Positions 58,109 through 64,000 of a DNA stretch of 64,000 nt are shown one piece after another (positions within the stretch are counted from its first letter, which is position 1; every line of letters begins with the position of its first letter). The notes under the pieces were generated by a model that was not told the DNA's origin, did not search any database, and saw only the letters and a program-made list of their open reading frames with translations. The stretch is taken from assembly GCA_041987545.1 (NCBI GenBank), contig JBHIWH010000001.1:848289-912288 (forward strand), given 5' to 3'. The translations under genes were made by a program, and so were the position numbers. The stretch is from JAJRXR01 sp041987545 (GTDB taxonomy: Bacteria; Planctomycetota; Phycisphaerae; Phycisphaerales; UBA1924).

Positions 58109-59671
58109 TTACCCGAGCAGCTGGAGCACGCTCTGGGCCTGCTGGTTGGCCAGCTGAAGGACCTGCGTGCCCGAGGCCTGGAGGATCTGGGCGCGGGTGA
58201 GGTTGCTGGTCTCGGCGGCGAAGTCGGCGTCCACGATCTGCGAGCGGCTCGCCGTCAGGTTCTCGAACTGGGCCTGGAGGCTCCGCACGTTGGTGTCCAG
58301 GACGTTCCGCTCGAACGCGCCCAGGCGACCCCGGACCGTGGCGACCTCGTCGATCGCCTTCTCGAGGATGTCATTGGCGGCGGTGAAGTCTCGCCGGTCG
58401 TTGCTCGACTCGAGGGAGTTCTCCTGCCCGAAGCGCAGGCTCGAGAGGTACTGGACGGCGCCGTTGATGAACGTCCCGCCCAGGTTGGACGCGGACATGG
58501 AGCCGATCCCGATGTTGGATTGCTGGAGGGCGGTGATGTCCTGCCCGAGCTGGAACAGGGCGCCGCCGCCGGTGATGTGGAACGTGGAGGCGGCGCCGAC
58601 CGGGTCGGTGGCGAACGTCTCGTCGAGGAGGAGATCAAGGCTGAGGTTGCTCTCGTTGAGCGAGACGTTCAGCCCGTCGCCGTTGGCCAGCGAGCCGTTG
58701 ACCAGGGCCTGCACGTCGCGTCCCCCGTCGCGGTCGGCGACGACGAGCGTGGTGCCGATTCCGGCCCACGGGAATCCGCCGGTGGTGTCCGGGTAGTCGG
58801 CGTTGCCGTCGAGCTTGTAGATGGCGAAGGGTGTGTCGGCCGGGTCGGGCCCGCCGCGGCGCTGGACGCTGACGAACGCGTCGGATCCGTAGTCGACGGA
58901 GCGGAAGACGACGCCCGAGTTCGCGTCGCCGTTGATGAGGGCGGCCTCGACGCCGGTCTGGTCGGACCTGGAGTTGATGCTGGAGACGACCTGGGCGAGG
59001 GAGAGGCCGGACTCGAAGGTGAGCTCGGCGACGCCCCGGTTGCCGGTGACCTGGAGGGTGGTGGCGGAGATGAGCACGCCGTCGGGCAGGGCGCCGGCGT
59101 TGTCGCCGTTGAGGAAGAGCGCCCCCTTCTGGGCCGAGGCGATGACGTCGACATCGACCTGGAGGGAGGAGGAACCGACGAAGCTGGCGCCGAGGATGCT
59201 GGCGGTGCGGATCTCGTTGGAGACGATGCCGCTGGTGATGTAGTCGAGCGAGCCGTCGAGCAGGCGGAGGCCGCCGAAGCTCGCGGTGTTGCTGATGCGG
59301 GTGATGGACTCGATGGCCGAGTCGATCTGGTTCTGGTTGGCGGCAATCTCCTCGTCGGAGATGGCGCCGGAGTTTGCGGCCTCGATCATCAGGCCCTTGA
59401 TCGAGTTGAGCAGGTTGGAGATCTCGGACAGGGAGCTCTCGGTGGTCGCGATGACCGAGCTGGCCCGCTCCGAGTTCTTGATGGCCTGCTCGACGCCCGA
59501 CAGGTCGGTCGCGATGCGCTCCGAGATGATGAGGCCCGCGGGGTCGTCCTTGCCCCTGTTGATGCGCAGGCCGGTGGAGAGGCGCTCGAGGCGCAGCTCC
59601 AGCTCGTGGTTGGATCGCGTCAGATTCGACTGGGCGATCAGGCTCGGGATGTTCGTGTTGATCCGCGCCAT
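58109..59671 (-). CDS. fliC: Flagellin 2
   Basis: 520-aa second flagellin. Conserved ends are ARINTNIPSLIAQSNLTRSN, LERLSTGLRINRGKDDPAGL at the N-terminus and IVDADFAAETSNLTRAQILQ ASGTQVLQLANQQAQSVLQLLG at the C-terminus. The ends align with flagellin 1 but the central region diverges completely, so this is an old paralogue and not a fresh duplicate. GGAGGATTGCC precedes the ATG. The two genes may make a composite filament or alternate in expression. It lies directly downstream of csrA. Confidence 0.95.
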   Translation of the reverse strand: MARINTNIPSLIAQSNLTRSNHELELRLERLSTGLRINRGKDDPAGLIISERIATDLSGVEQAIKNSERASSVIATTESSLSEISNLLNSIKGLMIEAANSGAISDEEIAANQNQIDSAIESITRISNTASFGGLRLLDGSLDYITSGIVSNEIRTASILGASFVGSSSLQVDVDVIASAQKGALFLNGDNAGALPDGVLISATTLQVTGNRGVAELTFESGLSLAQVVSSINSRSDQTGVEAALINGDANSGVVFRSVDYGSDAFVSVQRRGGPDPADTPFAIYKLDGNADYPDTTGGFPWAGIGTTLVVADRDGGRDVQALVNGSLANGDGLNVSLNESNLSLDLLLDETFATDPVGAASTFHITGGGALFQLGQDITALQQSNIGIGSMSASNLGGTFINGAVQYLSSLRFGQENSLESSNDRRDFTAANDILEKAIDEVATVRGRLGAFERNVLDTNVRSLQAQFENLTASRSQIVDADFAAETSNLTRAQILQASGTQVLQLANQQAQSVLQLLG

Positions 59672-59675
59672 GGCA

Positions 59676-59686
59676 ATCCTCCGTGA
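59676..59686 (-). promoter_or_regulatory. Shared SD/CsrA-like site, flagellin 2
   Basis: On the minus strand TCACGGAGGAT ends 4 nt before the flagellin 2 start, identical to the element at flagellin 1. Confidence 0.5.
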
Positions 59687-59791
59687 TTGCGTGTTCCGGC
59701 GTGCCGCCGCGCTGGGCTCCTGCGTGCGGTGGCGTTGCTGTGTGGTGTGGTGTCCTGGTTCGGGTGCTCGCGGGTGTCGCGGGTCCGGGCG

Positions 59792-60166
59792 TCAGCCGGC
59801 GCCGCGCATCCCCTGTGATCTTCCGTTGGTCGCGTTCTGGGCCTTGGCGCCGTCGGGCACGCGGGGCGTGGGCGCGTCCTCGGCGGCGCGGCCGGCGGTG
59901 AGCCGGTCGGCGCCGTTGCGCGTCGAGTTGCGTGCCGGGCCGGGCCTGATCTTCTGGGCGATCTCCTCGATCGCGCCGCCGTTGATCCGCGAGGCCTGCT
60001 CGTTCTCGCGTGAGATCGCGTCGTACACCTCCTTGCGGTGGACGGCGATCCTGGTGGGGGCGGTGATCCCGAGCCGGACCTTGTCGCCCCTGATGTCGAC
60101 GACGGTGATCTCGATGTCGTCGCCGATCATGATTGTCTCGTCGCGCTGCCGTGAGAGCACCAGCAT
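59792..60166 (-). CDS. csrA: Carbon storage regulator CsrA with C-terminal extension
   Basis: 124 aa. The core (about residues 1-60) is canonical: MLVLSRQRDETIMIGDDIEI, GDKVRLGITAP, IAVHRKEVYDAI, with the RNA-binding Arg of VHRKE. CsrA dimers bind GGA in mRNA leaders and block ribosomes. Typical proteins have 55-75 aa; here about 60 more residues follow, Pro/Arg/Ala/Asn-rich and probably disordered. AAGGAGCAGACGCA is the ribosome-binding site. It sits between fliW and flagellin 2, the arrangement of the FliW-CsrA-flagellin switch, in which FliW frees or captures CsrA according to flagellin level. Confidence 0.93.
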   Translation of the reverse strand: MLVLSRQRDETIMIGDDIEITVVDIRGDKVRLGITAPTRIAVHRKEVYDAISRENEQASRINGGAIEEIAQKIRPGPARNSTRNGADRLTAGRAAEDAPTPRVPDGAKAQNATNGRSQGMRGAG

Positions 60167-60321
60167 TGCGTCTGCTCCTTCGCTACCGGCGTTCGTGGGC
60201 TTCCGTGCCCCGCCGTCCGATCCGAGTCGGTCCCTCGCCCCCGGTCACCCCGCGCCGCGTCCGCGCACCGACACCGCGAGGCGCCGAGAGCCGGAACAAC
60301 GCCGCGGACGATGGGCGTCCG

Positions 60322-60765
60322 CTAGGCGGACGCCGCCTTCGCGCCGCCCACCTTCATGAGGGGGTGGCGCGTCGTCCAGCGCTTCTCGGCGAGGACCATC
60401 TGCTCGCCGATCTTGTCGAGCGTGTTGATCACCAGCGGCCCCTGGAGGTTGCCGGTGAGCTGCTGCTCGATCTTGTTGACGATGACGAAGACCTGGGCGT
60501 CTTCGAGCTTGGTCAGGCCCAGCGCCTCCATCTGCTCGGGGCGGATGGGGGCCGAGTAGTCCGGCTCGAACAGCGTCGGGTCCGTCACGACGAACGCGAG
60601 CGACGGCTCGTCCAGGCACTGAAGCCAGAAGAAGCACGCGTCGTCGCCCGGCTGCAACAGACACCATCGCGTCATGCCCGGGAATCCGAGCACGCCCTTC
60701 GGAAAGGTGATCACGCGGTCCTCCGCGATCTCGATCACCCCAAAGCGTGTGGTCCGCACGTCCAT
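60322..60765 (-). CDS. fliW: Flagellar assembly factor FliW
   Basis: 147-aa cytosolic protein that binds flagellin and antagonises CsrA. Family segments are VITFPKGVLGFPGMTRWCLL, FFWLQCLDEPSLAFVVTDP and VFVIVNKIEQQLTGNLQGPLVIN. ATG 60765 gives DVRTTRFGVIEIAEDRVITF, the normal beginning. It precedes csrA on the same strand with a 155-nt spacer, and follows flgL. Confidence 0.92.
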   Translation of the reverse strand: MDVRTTRFGVIEIAEDRVITFPKGVLGFPGMTRWCLLQPGDDACFFWLQCLDEPSLAFVVTDPTLFEPDYSAPIRPEQMEALGLTKLEDAQVFVIVNKIEQQLTGNLQGPLVINTLDKIGEQMVLAEKRWTTRHPLMKVGGAKAASA

Positions 60766-60916
60766 GTGTGCGCTCCGATCCTTCGGCCACCACGTGGGAT
60801 CGACGACCCGGCGTTCCCGTGCCGGTCGACGTCCTGTCCAGTGCGTGCGCCCGGCCGATGGGGCGCCCGCTCGTCCGATCCAACCCGCGTCCCCCGGGCT
60901 CACGCCCGGGCGGCGG

Positions 60917-62962
60917 CTACAAGAAGTTCAGGAGCGAGAGCTGGCTCAGCCCCGCGGTCACCTGCAGCGTCGCGGCCAGCTGCGTCTGGAGCAGGCTGAG
61001 GCGGGTCGCCGCCTCGGCGTAGTCCGTGTCACGCAGGTTTGACCGCAGCGATTCGTCGAGCAGGACCCGCTCCTCTTCCCGTCGTGTCTCGTCCTCGATG
61101 CGTCGGGCGTACCCACCGACGATGCCGTGCGTCTCGTTCAGGCGCGTCGCCGCGTCCTCGATCTTGCTCCCCGCAAACTGGATGCCATTCACATCGCCGG
61201 CCAGCAGCGCGTCCCGCAGGTCGGTCAAGTGCGAGAACAGGTTGTCCACGCGGACCTTGGCCACGTCGCCCGAGTAGAGCACGTCGCCCGACGGGTCGAG
61301 ATCGCCCTTGAGCAGGCCGAGCTGCTCGGCGGCCGGGGAGTTGTTCTTCTGCTCGATCGAGATGCTCCCGGCGATCGCCGCGTCCTGGGCGAAGGCGATC
61401 CCGTTCCGGTCGGGCGGGAGCGTCGCCTCGAAGTCGGTCGTCGGGCGGGCGGCGGCGGTGAGGGCGGCGTCCGCCTGGGCGTTGATCGCGGCCAGCAGCG
61501 AGCCCACGTTGGCCGTGTCCGAGGGCGAGAGGTCGATGTCGATCTCGAAGCCGTCGCCCAGCGTGATCGTGAAGTCCACGTTCAGGACCGGGTCGAGCAG
61601 CCCCGTCGTCGGATCGGTCCGCCCCGAGAGGACCTCGACGCCCCGCCCGTCGTTGAAGTCGGCCAGCGACGTGGTGTCCATGTACGAGCGGATGCCCAGG
61701 GCGGTCGCGGTCGCGGTCCCGTCGTCGACGTCCGTGATCGAGAGGGCCCGGTCGGCGCCTCCGGCGATCTCGGTGACGACGCTGATGCCCCGGCCGTCGT
61801 CGGACAGGATCACCCGTGTGCCCGGGACGCTGGCCTCGATCGCCGAGCGGATGTCGGCGATCGTCGTCGCGCCAGACAGGTCCACGTCGACCGTCCTGGC
61901 GTTGTTCGTCACGCGGATCTCGCCCAGGGGCGGGGTGATGCCTTGCAGCGAGGCGATCGGCGAGGTCCAGGCGAGCCTGGGATCGAGGGGGGCGCCCGCC
62001 GGGCTGCCCGCGTCGAAGGCGGCGGGGGGGTTGGAGACCAGCCCGAGGTCGAGGCCCACGAACCCGCCGGTTGGGTCGGAGAAGGTGAGCGAGCCGGCGG
62101 GGACGTCGATGGTGATCGCGTCGCCGGCGATCGAGACGCCCCCGGGGCCCAGGATCGAGACGCTGTTGTCCGTCTCGTACTGGCGGATGGCGGCGGTGAT
62201 CGCGTCGAGGGCATCGCCGATGGTGTCCACGCCCGTGAGGTCCACGCTCGCGGTGGGCCCGGCGTTGAAGGCGAAGTTGACGGTCCCGAGCTCGACGCCG
62301 ATGCCCCGGGCGCCGCGGATGTCGTCGAGCCGCGTGTTGAGCGTGAGGTCCGGGTCGAGGTCGACCGATCCGACGACGCGGTCGGAGACGTCGCCGATGA
62401 CGTTGTTCCCGCCCAGGGTGACCGGGACGCTCCCGCCCAGGCCGATGTCGGTCAGCAGGCCCTGGAGCCCGCCGGCGTAGCGGTACGCGCCGTCGAGTGT
62501 CTGGATGGGCGGCTGCCCGGGCCGCGTCCCGCCGAAGACGTGCCCGACCAGCGACTCCTGGTTGGCCAGCCGGAGCAGGGAGGCGATCATCGAGTCCACG
62601 ACGTTGGCCTGTGTGCGGCGTTCCTCGGCCGAGGCCGTCGAGTCGATCTGCGACGAGGCGAGGCTCTTGGCCTCGTTCACGAGGTCGTGCAGCTCGGTGA
62701 GCGTGGAGTCGATGGTGTCGATGGAGCCGGCGGCGAAGTCGAGGTTGCGGAGCTTCTGCTCGGACCGCTCGAGGCGCCCGTCGAGGACGGAGATCGTGCC
62801 GGCGCGGATCGGGTCGTCGCTGAACCGCCCGATCCGGACGCCCGTCGAGAGCTGCCGCGTGATGTCGAACAGCTCGAGGTTCGACCGGCCCATCATGGCG
62901 AGCGACGTCCTGTTGCGCAGGAGCATCGGGACGCGTCCAATGTTGGCCGGGAAGTTGCCCAT
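60917..62962 (-). CDS. flgL: Flagellar hook-filament junction protein FlgL, long form
   Basis: 681 aa, about twice the usual 300-400. The N-terminal part is flagellin-like (RNRTSLAMMGRSNLELFDIT RQLSTGVRIGRFSDDPIRAG, QESLVGHVFGGTRPGQPPI) and the C-terminus (LNETHGIVGGYARRIEDETR, DTDYAEAATRLSLLQTQLAA) closes the D0/D1 bundle. Between them lie about 450 residues of flagellin-insert-like beta repeats. ATG 62962 overlaps the flgK stop by one base (TGATG), so translation is coupled. Forms the second junction ring between hook and filament. Confidence 0.9.
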   Translation of the reverse strand: MGNFPANIGRVPMLLRNRTSLAMMGRSNLELFDITRQLSTGVRIGRFSDDPIRAGTISVLDGRLERSEQKLRNLDFAAGSIDTIDSTLTELHDLVNEAKSLASSQIDSTASAEERRTQANVVDSMIASLLRLANQESLVGHVFGGTRPGQPPIQTLDGAYRYAGGLQGLLTDIGLGGSVPVTLGGNNVIGDVSDRVVGSVDLDPDLTLNTRLDDIRGARGIGVELGTVNFAFNAGPTASVDLTGVDTIGDALDAITAAIRQYETDNSVSILGPGGVSIAGDAITIDVPAGSLTFSDPTGGFVGLDLGLVSNPPAAFDAGSPAGAPLDPRLAWTSPIASLQGITPPLGEIRVTNNARTVDVDLSGATTIADIRSAIEASVPGTRVILSDDGRGISVVTEIAGGADRALSITDVDDGTATATALGIRSYMDTTSLADFNDGRGVEVLSGRTDPTTGLLDPVLNVDFTITLGDGFEIDIDLSPSDTANVGSLLAAINAQADAALTAAARPTTDFEATLPPDRNGIAFAQDAAIAGSISIEQKNNSPAAEQLGLLKGDLDPSGDVLYSGDVAKVRVDNLFSHLTDLRDALLAGDVNGIQFAGSKIEDAATRLNETHGIVGGYARRIEDETRREEERVLLDESLRSNLRDTDYAEAATRLSLLQTQLAATLQVTAGLSQLSLLNFL

Positions 62963-64000
62963 CACACGAGCTCCTGGAGCTGGGAGAGCATCTGGTCGGC
63001 GATCTGGATGAGCTTGGCGGCGCCGTTGTACGCCTGCTGGTACATGATCAGGTTGATCGATTCCTCGTCGGCGTCCACGCCCGAGACCGAGTCGCGCTGG
63101 GCCTGCAGGCTCTCGCGGATGAACGAGGCGCTGACCGCCTCGGACTGGGCGGCGGAGGTCCGGGTGCCGACCCGCTGGACCTGGTTGAGCCAGAACTTCT
63201 CGAAGCCGATCCCGCCGAACGCCTCGACCGGGAACTCGCGCAGGTCCGAGATCGCCAGGGCGTTGGCGTTCTCGACGAAGTTCCCGCCGACGCTCCGCCC
63301 GAGGGCGACCTTCGTGGGATCGTCGAGCAGGGCCTGGCGGACGGCGATGTCGGCCGAGTCCTCGCCCGTGAAGAAGCTGTTGACGCCCAGGACGCCGAGC
63401 ACGCTCGAGGAATCGTCGGCGAAGCTGAACTCGTAGCCGGCGTCCGAGGTGATCGAGAGCTTGCCGTCCGAGTCCCACGAGGCGTTGACGCCCGCGATCG
63501 CGTCGATCGCCGCCCGGATGTCCTCGGGCGTGGTGTCGTCGGCGGTCCCGGGCGTGCCCGCGTTGGTGATCCCGTCCAGGTCCACCTCGATCTGCACGCG
63601 GCCGGTCGCGCCCGTCTGCGTGTTCGTCCACTCGACGTAGAACGACCCGTTGGAGGCCTGGAAGGGCAGGTTTGCGAAGGCGTCGTTGTTCGGGTCGTTG
63701 ATCGCCACCGTCCGGTCGGCGACGCCGACACGGAGGTTTGACAGGGTGCTGGTCAGCTGGCTCGCGTTGCGGCCCGTGGCGTGCACGGAGTTGACGTGGA
63801 AGATGAGCTGCGAGGCGAGCGAGTCGAGCCGGTCGATCGTGTCGTCGATCGCGTCGTTGCGGCTGGCCAGCAGCCCGCCGATCGAGCCCTCGCGGATGTC
63901 CAGAGGCTCCCGGTCCGCGTCCACCAGGACCTCGACGCTAACGACGCCGGTCCCGGGGTCGGTGACGCGCCGGACGTCGAGCCCGCGGCTCACCCCGCCC
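62962..64000 (-). CDS. flgK: Flagellar hook-associated protein FlgK (3' part)
   Basis: Incomplete: the gene runs off the right edge, so the N-terminal part is missing and about 345 C-terminal residues are seen. REGSIGGLLASRNDAIDDTI DRLDSLASQLIFHVNSVHATG is the FlgK helical block. The C-terminal domain has ESLQAQRDSVSGVDADEESI and LIMYQQAYNGAAKLIQIADQMLSQL. A beta-rich insert with flagellin-like motifs lies between. FlgK forms the first hook-filament junction ring. It is first in the visible flgK-flgL-fliW-csrA order. Confidence 0.92.
   Translation of the reverse strand, partial: GGVSRGLDVRRVTDPGTGVVSVEVLVDADREPLDIREGSIGGLLASRNDAIDDTIDRLDSLASQLIFHVNSVHATGRNASQLTSTLSNLRVGVADRTVAINDPNNDAFANLPFQASNGSFYVEWTNTQTGATGRVQIEVDLDGITNAGTPGTADDTTPEDIRAAIDAIAGVNASWDSDGKLSITSDAGYEFSFADDSSSVLGVLGVNSFFTGEDSADIAVRQALLDDPTKVALGRSVGGNFVENANALAISDLREFPVEAFGGIGFEKFWLNQVQRVGTRTSAAQSEAVSASFIRESLQAQRDSVSGVDADEESINLIMYQQAYNGAAKLIQIADQMLSQLQELV

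Overview
The window is a 64 kb, very GC-rich (roughly 70%) bacterial chromosome segment. It most likely comes from a Planctomycetota bacterium of the Phycisphaerae type. The evidence is the reduced spc/alpha ribosomal cluster, secreted proteins ending in paired dockerin-like EF-hand tails, a PEP-CTERM-like protein, an ExbB/ExbD operon with a beta-propeller/alpha-alpha-toroid partner, a membrane pyrophosphatase, futalosine-pathway menaquinone synthesis and a CsrA/FliW/flagellin block. A run of 10 N at 33432-33441 marks a scaffold join, so the two halves may not be truly adjacent. No phage, IS element, CRISPR array or other clear mobile DNA was seen.

Left part (1-9.2 kb): rpsE, rplO, secY, a frameshifted methionine aminopeptidase gene, rpmJ, rpsM, rpsK, rpoA and rplQ, closed by a hairpin terminator. 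rpmD, adk, infA and rpsD, often found in such clusters, are absent here. The map-like gene is broken by an exact 29-bp tandem duplication. Then come a small secreted protein, pheS without pheT, and a four-helix membrane protein.

Middle part (9.2-33.4 kb): one giant secreted mosaic protein (2795 aa; sorbosone-dehydrogenase-like propeller, thrombospondin-3-type repeats, malectin domains, cadherin-like repeats, LamG, dockerin-like tail) lies opposite a BlaI repressor/M56 metallopeptidase pair. That pair has twin operators over its promoter, and the peptidase has a His-rich, Cys-rich, coiled-coil tail in place of a penicillin sensor. Next is a probable energised envelope operon: a 1055-aa TPR protein, ExbB, ExbD, and a 1515-aa propeller-TM-linker-toroid protein. 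A tRNA-Ala(CGC) and a zinc-uptake operon (znuA-znuC-znuB) with a Zur-like palindrome follow.

After the gap (33.4-51.3 kb): a 61-aa protein; a stretch without a sizeable gene that looks like an ECF-sigma-driven, terminator-ended small RNA with a 12-codon ORF; a threonine dehydratase/transglutaminase pair; a K+-dependent-type membrane pyrophosphatase with a His-rich insert; rpsU; a NYN nuclease with an overlapping lipoprotein; an SGNH-like secreted protein with a dockerin-like tail; citrate synthase; a rhomboid-TPR fusion coupled to trpF; aroK behind an AsmA-like gene; efp; a Tat-exported metallo-beta-lactamase-fold protein; and a PEP-CTERM-like protein.

Right part (51.4-64 kb, all minus strand): mqnC, a sodium:solute symporter, a hotdog thioesterase, a XerC/D recombinase, two flagellin genes, csrA, fliW, flgL and the 3' part of flgK. 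The flagellins share an 11-nt Shine-Dalgarno-proximal motif that could be a CsrA site, consistent with the FliW-CsrA-flagellin switch.

Across the window many starts lie 6-9 nt downstream of a TANNNT box with no Shine-Dalgarno sequence, which suggests frequent leaderless transcripts. Functions come from reading the translated sequence by eye; no database search was run.
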